From Endomicrobiellum devescovinae (GTDB lineage Bacteria; Elusimicrobiota; Endomicrobiia; Endomicrobiales; Endomicrobiaceae): a DNA stretch of 7,830 bases. Numbering within the stretch: the first letter of the stretch is position 1; every line of letters starts with the position of its first letter. Made by a program: the position numbers and the translations under genes. Location of the stretch: positions 1 to 7,830 of the forward strand of contig JAIRSK010000053.1 in assembly GCA_031255495.1 (NCBI GenBank), read 5' to 3'. The notes beneath the pieces were generated by a model. It did not search any database. It was given only the letters and a program-made list of their open reading frames with translations, and was not told the DNA's origin. Shown here one piece after another: positions 1 to 6,145 of the stretch.

Positions 1-138
1 AGTGGGATGAAAGGAAGGCATATAATGGTGACAAATGCATATTTAGGGGACATAAGAGATTTTGAAGAGAAGAGCGAATATATAAAATTATTCCCTAAAA
101 TGTACATTGATGATATTAATATAGTATATAAAGCTTAA
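1..138 (+). CDS. C-terminal end of an unrecognised protein (5' end outside window)
   Basis: Frame 1 is open from the first base to a TAA at 136-138 and gives 45 residues. The tail is mixed and soluble-looking, with charged residues (a DFEEKSEY patch) and a hydrophobic/aromatic end reading LFPKMYIDDINIVYKA. There is no membrane segment, and I do not recognise a family. It does not look like the C-terminus of a membrane fusion protein, so it gives no sign of being the missing adaptor of the downstream pump genes. An alternative is a short gene starting at ATG 25, which has an AGGAAGG Shine-Dalgarno-like match at 12-18 and would encode 37 residues. I prefer the C-terminal fragment because the frame stays open through the window edge. 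The gap of 307 bp to the next gene suggests it is not co-transcribed with it. Confidence 0.55.
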   Translation, partial: SGMKGRHIMVTNAYLGDIRDFEEKSEYIKLFPKMYIDDINIVYKA

Positions 139-226
139 TTAGTTATAATAAAAGTTTGCTATATCATTTATTAATTTAAGTCTAGTAGTTGTTAAAGTGA
201 CTTTATATCAGATTTGTGGAAAATGC

Positions 227-256
227 TTGTAAAAGTTCAAAGAAATGGAATACAAA
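227..256 (+). promoter_or_regulatory. Weak candidate sigma-70 promoter for the efflux operon
   Basis: TTGTAA at 227-232 and TACAAA at 251-256 are separated by 18 bp. Each hexamer matches the sigma-70 consensus at four of six positions, which is unremarkable in DNA this AT-rich. It would give a leader of roughly 180 nt before the ATG at 446. An alternative -10 is GATAAT at 384-389, just after the direct repeats, but it has no convincing -35. Confidence 0.2.
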
Positions 257-358
257 AGATAATTTTGTAGAATCTAAATCAAATGTGAAAGTATGAAAAT
301 ATATAAATAAATTAAAGCTAAAGAATTAAAATAAAAAAGTTAGAATAAAAAATGCTAA

Positions 359-383
359 TATAGAGCGTATAAGTATAGCGCGT
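359..383 (+). repeat. Pair of 10-bp direct repeats, possible operator
   Basis: TATAGAGCGT at 359-368 and TATAGCGCGT at 374-383 differ at one position and are separated by ATAAG, giving a 15-bp centre-to-centre spacing. They are the only G+C-richer island in the leader and lie 62 bp before the channel gene, directly followed by a GATAAT that could be a -10 element. A tandem direct repeat at this position could be a regulator binding site, but no regulator gene is visible in the window to pair with it. Confidence 0.3.
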
Positions 384-445
384 GATAATAAAAAATAAAA
401 ATAGTGCTATTTTAACTCTTAAAAAATTTAAAAAAAGGTTTTGGT

Positions 446-1894
446 ATGAAGCAGTTTAGTTTATTGTTTTCTTTTATGTTGTGCTTTATTTCAGTTTTTG
501 TTTATGGAGAAATGTTAACAATTGACGGCTATCTGTATATGGTTGCTAAAAATAACAGCGACTTAAAATCAATTCAGGCAAGTATTAACGCTGTAAAAGG
601 CAAACTTGCAGAGATAGAAAGAGTATATGCATATTCTCTTAGTGCAGACTTAAGTTATAGCGATGATAAAAGCGGCAGACCTTTTAGTCTTAGTCAACTT
701 GCTAAACTTAATGAAGTATCAAATTGGAATTACAGTACATCGGTGAATAAACAATTTGTAACAGGAACACAATTTTCTTTAGGAATTAATGGTAGCTATG
801 GAACTTATGATTATGTTCCTGGCGCGTTTGGTGATCCTCACTATAACGTGAGCGATATTTCTCCTTTTGTCAGATTGGAGCAGTCTTTGTGGAAAGATAT
901 AAACGGCGGCTCTACAAAAGCAGGTATTTACAAACAGAAAGCAAGTGCAAAATCAGCCTTGTATTTATTGGAATATAAAAAACAAAAACTTTTATTAGAT
1001 GCAAGAATCGCTTATTGGAACTTGTCCTATACAAGAACTGTAATAGATTTTAGAAAAGTATCATTTGATAGAAAAAAAAGGCTTTTAGACTGGAATCAAA
1101 GAAGATACGAAATGGATTTGGCTGAGAGATCTGATTTGCTTCAGTCGCAGGCAGCGGTAAAGTCTGGCGAATTGAATTTAAAACTTGCTTATGAAGACGA
1201 GAATAGAGCAAACAGAGCGTTGAACCAATTCTTAAATATTAAAGACGACAAATTAAGATATGACGTTGAGAAGTTTGAAGATAAGGGCAATTCTTTTAAA
1301 ATTGACAGGACGCTTACAAAGAAAGGCACAAGAGCTGATGTTCTTGCTGTTTTGGAAGATGTAAATACCGCTTTATACGATCAAGAAGCTTCTCAAAGAA
1401 CTAGAGGTTCTGATTTAATTTTAGAAGGAAAATATTCGCTTAATGGTGTTGAGCAATCTTCAGGAAAATCTTTTGATCATATAAAAAACGGCGATAGACC
1501 GTCTTATTCGTTAGGTTTAAAATATACTCTTCCCTTAGACTTTAAACTCAGAAAAGCTATAGATAAAGGTTATGAAGCTGCAAAAGTTTCTGCCCAGACA
1601 GCTGCTGAAAGCGCAGTTGTAAAAGAAAACAACGATTGGGTTCAGTTACTTGACAGTTGGGACAATGCAAGAATAAGGACGGAACTTGCCATTGAAGTTG
1701 AAAAAATACAAAAGCAGCGCTACGAAGAAGACAGAAATCTTTTAAAAAGAGGAAGAACCACTACATATATGGTTTTGCAAAGCGAAGACGATTTGGATGC
1801 CGCAACTCTTAATGTTTTTAAAAGTATATTAGAGCTTATTCAAATAAATGAACAAGCAAAGGCTTTTTATAGCGGTGTTGGTGAAGTTCTCTAA
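446..1894 (+). CDS. TolC-family outer membrane efflux protein
   Basis: This 482-residue protein is predicted to be the outer-membrane channel and periplasmic tunnel of a tripartite export pump. Residues 1-21 form a signal peptide (Lys2, a hydrophobic core, cleavage probably after Tyr20-Gly21); there is no lipobox, so it is not expected to be a lipoprotein. The layout fits the outer membrane efflux protein (OEP) family: a first helical repeat around 183-264 (the stretch with AYWNLSYT), a second around 395-478 containing GRTTTYMVLQSEDDL, which matches the family's conserved second-repeat helix, and alternating polar/aromatic strand-like segments around 60-155 that would include the barrel strands. 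The length is normal for the family. The start is the ATG at 446, with a weak AAGG Shine-Dalgarno at 435-438 seven bases upstream, and the signal peptide begins right there. The RND pump gene follows after 31 nt, so the two are probably one operon. The substrate cannot be told from sequence. Confidence 0.9.
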   Translation: MKQFSLLFSFMLCFISVFVYGEMLTIDGYLYMVAKNNSDLKSIQASINAVKGKLAEIERVYAYSLSADLSYSDDKSGRPFSLSQLAKLNEVSNWNYSTSVNKQFVTGTQFSLGINGSYGTYDYVPGAFGDPHYNVSDISPFVRLEQSLWKDINGGSTKAGIYKQKASAKSALYLLEYKKQKLLLDARIAYWNLSYTRTVIDFRKVSFDRKKRLLDWNQRRYEMDLAERSDLLQSQAAVKSGELNLKLAYEDENRANRALNQFLNIKDDKLRYDVEKFEDKGNSFKIDRTLTKKGTRADVLAVLEDVNTALYDQEASQRTRGSDLILEGKYSLNGVEQSSGKSFDHIKNGDRPSYSLGLKYTLPLDFKLRKAIDKGYEAAKVSAQTAAESAVVKENNDWVQLLDSWDNARIRTELAIEVEKIQKQRYEEDRNLLKRGRTTTYMVLQSEDDLDAATLNVFKSILELIQINEQAKAFYSGVGEVL

Positions 1895-1913
1895 ATTTTG
1901 AAAGAAAGGATAC

Positions 1914-1917
1914 AAGG
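1914..1917 (+). promoter_or_regulatory. Ribosome binding site of the RND gene
   Basis: AAGG at 1914-1917 lies eight bases before the ATG at 1926. A second, longer match (GAAAGGA, 1904-1910) is 15 bases away, which is too far to serve this start. The site lies in the 31-nt gap after the channel stop codon, with no terminator between, which supports co-transcription. Confidence 0.5.
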
Positions 1918-1925
1918 TATATAGT

Positions 1926-4900
1926 ATGAATTTGGCAAGATTATCAATTAAACGTCCAACTTTTATTTTCGCTTTACTTATGACGCTTATTATTTTAGGT
2001 CTTGTTTCTTTGAACAAGCTAAGCGTAAGAATGTTTCCCGATGTTGAATTTCCCTATGTGGTTATAGCTACAGCTTATGAAGGAGCTGGCGTAGCCGAAA
2101 TTGAGCAGCTTGTTACAAAGCCTATTGAAGACGCTTTAAGCGGAGTATCGGGGCTTAAACATTCTTACTCAACAAACCAAGATAACATCTCAATAGTTTT
2201 TGGAGAGTTTGAACTTACAAAAAATCCCGATGTTGCGGCTCAAGAAGTAAGAGATAAAATAGGACAAATAAGAAATCTCTTGCCTGAAGATATTACCGAG
2301 CCATTGATAATAAAAGCCGATATGAATTCAATGCCTATAGTAATGTTGAATTTAAAATCCGAAAGCATGAGTCCGAAAGAATTGTATGATTTTGCAGATG
2401 ACATAGTTTCAAAAGATTTAGCGCAAGTTTCGGGTGTTTCTCAGGTGAATATAATAGGCGGGTCCAAAAGAGAAATCCACATAAACGCTGACAGGAGAAA
2501 ACTTAAAGAGTATGAGCTGACTCTTACCACTTTGGCTAGTAGAATTGAGTCTAACTCTTTAAATATTCCAGCAGGAAAAGTAACCAGAGGTAGTCAAGAA
2601 ATATCTTTTAGGACTATGGGCGAGTTTAAATCTGTAAAGCAGATAAATGACGTAGTAGTAAACTTCATGGGCAATGATAAGCCTGTTGTCGTTAAAGACA
2701 TTGCAAAAGTTGAAGACGGCGTTGTTGCAGAAGTTTCAAGAGCAAGGCTGGATACCAAAGAAAATGGGGAAATAACATATCAGCCGTCTCTCTTGCTTGC
2801 GGTTTACAGGCAGGCTAAAGGAAACGACGTAGCTGTTTCTGACGGAATAATAAAAGAAATGGCTCAAGCCAACGAAAGATATAAAAAGTATAACGGCAGC
2901 CCTAAGCTTACGCTTATTTCAGATCAAGCGCGCGGTGTAAGAATGAATATTGATGACGTAAGATCTACAATAATAGAAGGTATTTTCCTTGCGATAGTTG
3001 TGGTTTATTTCTTTTTGGGAAGCTGGCGCTCTACTCTTATAACGGCTTTAGCTTTACCAAATAGCTTGATAGGTTCTTTTGTATTTATGTACGTTTTTGG
3101 TTTTAGTTTGAATGTGCTTTCTTTGATGTCCTTATCTCTTGCAGTAGGTTTATTGATTGACGACGCTATTGTTGTCCGCGAAAATATTTTCAGGCATTAT
3201 GAAGAAGGCTCAAATCCTGTAAAATCGGCAATTGACGGCACTAATGAAGTTACTTTAGCTGTTATAGCCACAACAAGTACGGTTATAGCTGTATTTTTGC
3301 CAGTTGCTTTTTTAAGCGGAATAATGGGAAGGTTCTTTAAAGAATTTGGATTAACTGTAGTGTTTGCGATGATTATTTCTATTATAGACGCTTTGACAAT
3401 AGCTCCTATGCTTTCCGCTTATATTATCCAAGAACACGGCGTGGCTAAAACGTCAAAAAAATCAAAATTAGGAGAAGTTAGAGCAATAATTGTAAAAACT
3501 TTTAGGCGTTTAACTGTGGATTGGTTTAATGCAGTTTTTTCGTTTTGCGAGAACCTATATAAAGCTCTTATAACATTTATAGTCAAGAAGAATATTCTAA
3601 ACGTTCCTTTTAATTTTGCAGGTAAACAAAGGCATTTTATTGTCAGCTGGAAATTTGCGACATTAGCTATATCTTTCTTAATTTTCATTTCTACAATAGG
3701 AGTAGCTAAAAAGTTTTTAAAAACAACTTTTATGCCCGCTTCTGAATGGGGCGAATTTAATATAAATCTTACAGCTCAGCCCGGAACTTCTCTAGATCAA
3801 ATGGATAGGTATGCCAAAGAGATAGAAATTATAATTATGAACGATCCTAACATTGAACTTGTTTCTTCAACTGTGGGTTCTGGCGATATGTTTTCTAATC
3901 TTTCAAATGAGGCAACTATCTATGTTAAAATGATTCCTAACAATTCTAAAGGCGGACTTATTACAAAGTTGTTTAGTAAAAAAGAAAAAGATGAAAGTGC
4001 AGTTAAAAGAACTTTTACCACTTCGGGAATGAAAGATTATTTTAGAAAAATTTTAAATGATAAGTACGGCGATAAATTGGAAATTTCAATAGTAAGGCAG
4101 TCTTTAGGTGGAGGAAATAATAGTGAGTTTGTTGTAGAACTTAGAGGCGCAGATATTGATGTATTATACGATGCGGCACAAGAACTTATAAATAGGTATA
4201 AAAATATACCGCAATTTGTTGACATACATTCCAATTATAAGCCCGGAAAACCTGAAGTCCGCATTGAGATGGATACTAAGAAAATGGAACATTATGGCGT
4301 AAGTTCAGTAGTTGTCGGAAACGAAGTAAGAGCCATGATTGACGGTGCTTTAGCAGGAAAATTTAGAGAGCACGGGCTTGAGTACGATATAAGAGTTCAA
4401 TACGAAGATAGCGAAAAAGATATTGCCAAGACTTTTGACTCTATATATGTAAATAATGTTAATAATAAACTTATAAGGCTTAGAAATGTAGCTTATGCAA
4501 AATTGTCAGAAGGTCCGACGCAGATATTTAGAAAAGATAGAACTCGTTACGTTACTGTTGAGGGAAATGTTGCTTCAGGCGGAGCTATAGGCGAAATACA
4601 AAAAGACGCAGTAAGAATATTTAACGAGTTTAAGTCCGAGCCTCAAAACTTTGATAAGTATAAAAATATAGTTTTGAATTTGTCAGGTAATGCCGAAGAT
4701 ATGAAAGATATGTTTAAGAGCATAATAATAGCCGGCGTTTTGTCAATAATATTTATATTTATGGTTCTTGCAAGCTTGTATGAATCTGTTATAACGCCTT
4801 TTACAATTATGACGGCTCTTCCTCTTGCAATTATTGGCGGAATTATAGCTTTATTGATGTCCAGTCAACCTATAGATATGTTTACAATGATAGGCATGAT

Positions 4901-5285
4901 AATGCTGCTTGGTATCGTGGCAAAGAACTCTATTCTCTTGGTTGACTATGCTCAACAGCAAATGAGAGCTGGATTAGATATAGACGATTCAATAATAAAA
5001 GCTGGGATCATAAGGCTTCGTCCGATACTCATGACTTCTTTTGCTTTAATTGCGGGCATGCTTCCTACAGCTTTGGGTCTTAGCGAAGTAGGACATTTTA
5101 GAAGAGGTATGGGCATTGTTGTTATCGGCGGAGTAGTAAGCTCTACAATACTTACGCTGATAGTAATCCCGTCAATATTTGAGTATATGGATAAAATTAG
5201 ACACTTCTTGCGTAAAATTACGGGGAGACCTGATAAGAGAATGGTGGACTATACTGACGCAGAATTGAAAGGAAAATATTTATAA
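1926..5285 (+). CDS. RND efflux transporter, HAE1/AcrB-like inner-membrane pump
   Basis: This 1119-residue protein is a proton-driven Resistance-Nodulation-Division pump expected in the inner membrane as a trimer. The tandem RND layout is complete: TM1 at about 11-29, a large periplasmic porter loop to about 340, TM2 from about 349, and the TM4 motif GLLIDDAIVVREN with the proton-relay pair Asp412/Asp413 (equivalent to AcrB D407/D408). TM7 starts near 578, a second periplasmic loop follows, and TM8 begins at about 933. In TM10 the motif GIVAKNSILLVDYA carries Lys1000 (AcrB K940), followed by the conserved RLRPILMTS stretch. All visible key charged residues are present, so the protein should be active. 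It is somewhat longer than AcrB (1049 residues). The extra length lies mainly in an extended cytoplasmic loop between TM6 and TM7 (about 501-574) and a Lys-rich insert near 674-691 in the second porter loop. The heavy-metal subfamily is less likely given the HAE1-type motifs. The substrate is unknown. Its operon partner is the TolC-type gene upstream; an adaptor gene is missing. Confidence 0.93.
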   Translation: MNLARLSIKRPTFIFALLMTLIILGLVSLNKLSVRMFPDVEFPYVVIATAYEGAGVAEIEQLVTKPIEDALSGVSGLKHSYSTNQDNISIVFGEFELTKNPDVAAQEVRDKIGQIRNLLPEDITEPLIIKADMNSMPIVMLNLKSESMSPKELYDFADDIVSKDLAQVSGVSQVNIIGGSKREIHINADRRKLKEYELTLTTLASRIESNSLNIPAGKVTRGSQEISFRTMGEFKSVKQINDVVVNFMGNDKPVVVKDIAKVEDGVVAEVSRARLDTKENGEITYQPSLLLAVYRQAKGNDVAVSDGIIKEMAQANERYKKYNGSPKLTLISDQARGVRMNIDDVRSTIIEGIFLAIVVVYFFLGSWRSTLITALALPNSLIGSFVFMYVFGFSLNVLSLMSLSLAVGLLIDDAIVVRENIFRHYEEGSNPVKSAIDGTNEVTLAVIATTSTVIAVFLPVAFLSGIMGRFFKEFGLTVVFAMIISIIDALTIAPMLSAYIIQEHGVAKTSKKSKLGEVRAIIVKTFRRLTVDWFNAVFSFCENLYKALITFIVKKNILNVPFNFAGKQRHFIVSWKFATLAISFLIFISTIGVAKKFLKTTFMPASEWGEFNINLTAQPGTSLDQMDRYAKEIEIIIMNDPNIELVSSTVGSGDMFSNLSNEATIYVKMIPNNSKGGLITKLFSKKEKDESAVKRTFTTSGMKDYFRKILNDKYGDKLEISIVRQSLGGGNNSEFVVELRGADIDVLYDAAQELINRYKNIPQFVDIHSNYKPGKPEVRIEMDTKKMEHYGVSSVVVGNEVRAMIDGALAGKFREHGLEYDIRVQYEDSEKDIAKTFDSIYVNNVNNKLIRLRNVAYAKLSEGPTQIFRKDRTRYVTVEGNVASGGAIGEIQKDAVRIFNEFKSEPQNFDKYKNIVLNLSGNAEDMKDMFKSIIIAGVLSIIFIFMVLASLYESVITPFTIMTALPLAIIGGIIALLMSSQPIDMFTMIGMIMLLGIVAKNSILLVDYAQQQMRAGLDIDDSIIKAGIIRLRPILMTSFALIAGMLPTALGLSEVGHFRRGMGIVVIGGVVSSTILTLIVIPSIFEYMDKIRHFLRKITGRPDKRMVDYTDAELKGKYL

Positions 5286-5302
5286 CTGCGGTAAAATTAT
5301 TT

Positions 5303-5331
5303 TTGACTTTTGCAAATTAGTAATATACAAT
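5303..5331 (+). promoter_or_regulatory. Sigma-70-type promoter for the 200-residue exported protein
   Basis: TTGACT at 5303-5308 and TACAAT at 5326-5331 are separated by exactly 17 bp; each hexamer differs from consensus (TTGACA, TATAAT) at one base. This is the best promoter match in the window. Transcription would start near 5338, giving a leader of about 130 nt before the GTG at 5468. Its position just past the pump stop codon indicates that the downstream gene has its own transcription. Confidence 0.6.
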
Positions 5332-5333
5332 AC

Positions 5334-5351
5334 AGATAAGTTTTTTTATCT
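5334..5351 (+). other. Small AT-rich hairpin at the predicted transcript start
   Basis: AGATAA at 5334-5339 and TTATCT at 5346-5351 are perfect inverted repeats around a 6-nt loop. The stem is only 6 bp with a single G-C pair and lacks a downstream T-run, so it is a poor intrinsic terminator. It overlaps the predicted start site of the promoter at 5303-5331 and could be a 5'-end stabilising hairpin or an operator, or chance in AT-rich DNA. Confidence 0.2.
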
Positions 5352-5456
5352 TGTCACTGTTGTCTTTCCTTTTATCGTCCCGACCGATTTTTTGACTGTC
5401 CGAATACGCTATTTCTTTTTGTTGATGTTCCAAGCTGCGCTTTCATAATAAGCTTT

Positions 5457-5462
5457 AAGGAG
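5457..5462 (+). promoter_or_regulatory. Strong ribosome binding site that fixes a GTG start
   Basis: AAGGAG at 5457-5462 sits five bases before the GTG at 5468. It is the best Shine-Dalgarno match in the window and is the main reason for choosing the GTG start for the following gene; there is no ATG between it and the signal-peptide core. Confidence 0.75.
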
Positions 5463-5467
5463 CTGAA

Positions 5468-6070
5468 GTGAGCGTCAAAAGGAATTTGTTCAACTTTTGG
5501 GAATTTAAAGAATTTTTTTACGTCAAAAAGAAAATATGTGCATTTCTTGTTCTTGTTTGTATAAGCGTAAACGGCTTTTCTTTAAGTGCCATTAACATCG
5601 GCAAAGGCAGTTTTATTTTTGTTGTCGGTATAGCAGGTCATAATGTTGTCTCAAATCTGTTTAAGAGTTGCAACGATTCTATAATAATACTTTCCTGTAA
5701 AGTTCTAAAAGACATTCAAAAACTTTTATTTTCAATTCAAACCGCAGATATTAGCGACCATTCTGGAAGAAAGTCAGAAAAAAAGTCAAAAAATACTAAA
5801 GAAGATAATAATTCGCTATCAGTAATAAATGTCAATTCTCTTTCTAATGCAAAGAAAATAATTACATTCGTTTCAGGCAAAGCTTGTTGCGCTTTTATGT
5901 CAATTGTAAAGTTGTTTAGGCTATATATGAATTGTAAAATAATTCCAAAGTTTTTAACGCACGAAATTATATTGTTGTCGTTTATGATATTCATTTTCGC
6001 TCTAAGACGCAGAAAACTTGTGGCAGACGTATATTTATTTGGGTTGAAAAATAAAAATCTCGGCATTTAA
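5468..6070 (+). CDS. Unrecognised exported membrane protein, 200 residues
   Basis: I recognise no family. The protein has a signal sequence with a long N-terminal region (Lys20-Lys22 followed by a hydrophobic core at about 23-34, possible cleavage after SLSA at 38-41). It then has a second hydrophobic patch at about 48-57, a hydrophilic Lys/Ser/Asn-rich centre at about 97-130, and a C-terminal membrane segment at about 166-179 followed by a basic RRRK stop-transfer cluster (180-183) and a 17-residue tail. Seven cysteines are present (24, 31, 68, 77, 140, 141, 156), with no metal-binding pattern. It is probably held in the inner membrane by its C-terminal helix, with the centre in the periplasm. 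The evidence that it is real: a near-consensus promoter (5303-5331), an AAGGAG site before the GTG start, a coherent export signal and an intrinsic terminator exactly at its end. The function is unknown; it precedes a gene for another exported protein. The opposite-strand frame at 5737-6066 lacks comparable signals. Confidence 0.7.
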   Translation: MSVKRNLFNFWEFKEFFYVKKKICAFLVLVCISVNGFSLSAINIGKGSFIFVVGIAGHNVVSNLFKSCNDSIIILSCKVLKDIQKLLFSIQTADISDHSGRKSEKKSKNTKEDNNSLSVINVNSLSNAKKIITFVSGKACCAFMSIVKLFRLYMNCKIIPKFLTHEIILLSFMIFIFALRRRKLVADVYLFGLKNKNLGI

Positions 6071-6094
6071 CCTATGCCGAGTTTTTTGTTTTTT
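6059..6094 (+). terminator. Strong intrinsic terminator overlapping a stop codon
   Basis: CTCGGCAT (6059-6066) and ATGCCGAG (6074-6081) form a perfect 8-bp stem with a 7-nt loop, followed by T6, G and another T6 (6082-6094). Five A bases before the left arm can extend pairing with the T-run. The TAA of the preceding gene (6068-6070) lies in the loop, so the last codons of that gene form the left arm. This ends the transcript of the 200-residue protein and separates it from the gene at 6146. Confidence 0.9.
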
Positions 6095-6099
6095 ATAAT
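6094..6099 (+). promoter_or_regulatory. Candidate -10 element for the C39-like gene
   Basis: A perfect TATAAT at 6094-6099 directly follows the terminator T-run, 46 bp before the ATG at 6146. No good -35 is found 16-18 bp upstream, where the terminator stem lies (for example CCTATG at 6071-6076), so it would be weak or activator-dependent. A promoter is nevertheless expected here because the strong terminator isolates the gene from upstream transcription. The predicted leader would be about 40 nt. Confidence 0.35.
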
Positions 6100-6133
6100 G
6101 AAATCTAAATATTAAAAATAAAAAAAGGCTAAT

Positions 6134-6139
6134 GGGGGA
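6134..6139 (+). promoter_or_regulatory. G-rich ribosome binding site before the C39-like gene
   Basis: GGGGGA at 6134-6139 lies six bases before the ATG at 6146. It differs from the usual GGAGG core but can pair with the anti-Shine-Dalgarno using a G-U pair. In this AT-rich DNA a G5 run at this spacing stands out and supports the chosen start, which also begins a clear export signal. Confidence 0.55.
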
Positions 6140-6145
6140 TTTTTC

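Larger units (their letters stand above)
139..445. other. AT-rich non-coding gap upstream of the efflux genes
   Basis: No credible coding frame is present on either strand; stops are dense in all frames. The sequence is extremely A-rich, with A-runs of five to seven at about 333-338, 347-352, 390-395, 397-401, 421-426 and 430-436, a pattern that may give intrinsic curvature (inference). The one G+C-richer patch is the direct-repeat pair at 359-383. No tRNA, riboswitch core or strong hairpin terminator was seen. It presumably contains the promoter for the channel/pump operon, but no candidate with two good hexamers stands out. Confidence 0.6.
5286..5467. other. Intergenic region holding a promoter and long leader
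   Basis: The 182 bp between the pump stop codon and the next start contain a sigma-70-type promoter near the 5' end, leaving about 130 nt of predicted untranslated leader. That leader is pyrimidine-rich (stretches such as TTGTCTTTCCTTTTATC) and less A-rich than other gaps in the window. It contains one small AT hairpin at 5334-5351. No strong intrinsic terminator for the efflux operon is visible, so some read-through into the next gene is possible. Confidence 0.5.

Noticed and set aside
3419..3688. Minus-strand frame inside the RND gene
   Set aside because: A shadow of conserved RND coding sequence with no start signals; the same applies to 4037-4234 and 1829-2017.
5374..5393. ATCG...CGAT inverted repeat followed by a T-run in the leader, as an attenuator
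   Set aside because: The stem is only 4 bp with a 7-nt loop, too weak to terminate transcription.
5351..5395. Short leader peptide starting at TTG 5351
   Set aside because: It would be 14 residues with no ribosome binding site; nothing distinguishes it from chance.
5737..6066. Open frame of 109 codons on the minus strand opposite the small membrane-protein gene
   Set aside because: It has no ribosome binding site or promoter, and it overlaps a + strand gene that has a near-consensus promoter, a strong Shine-Dalgarno, a signal peptide and a terminator.
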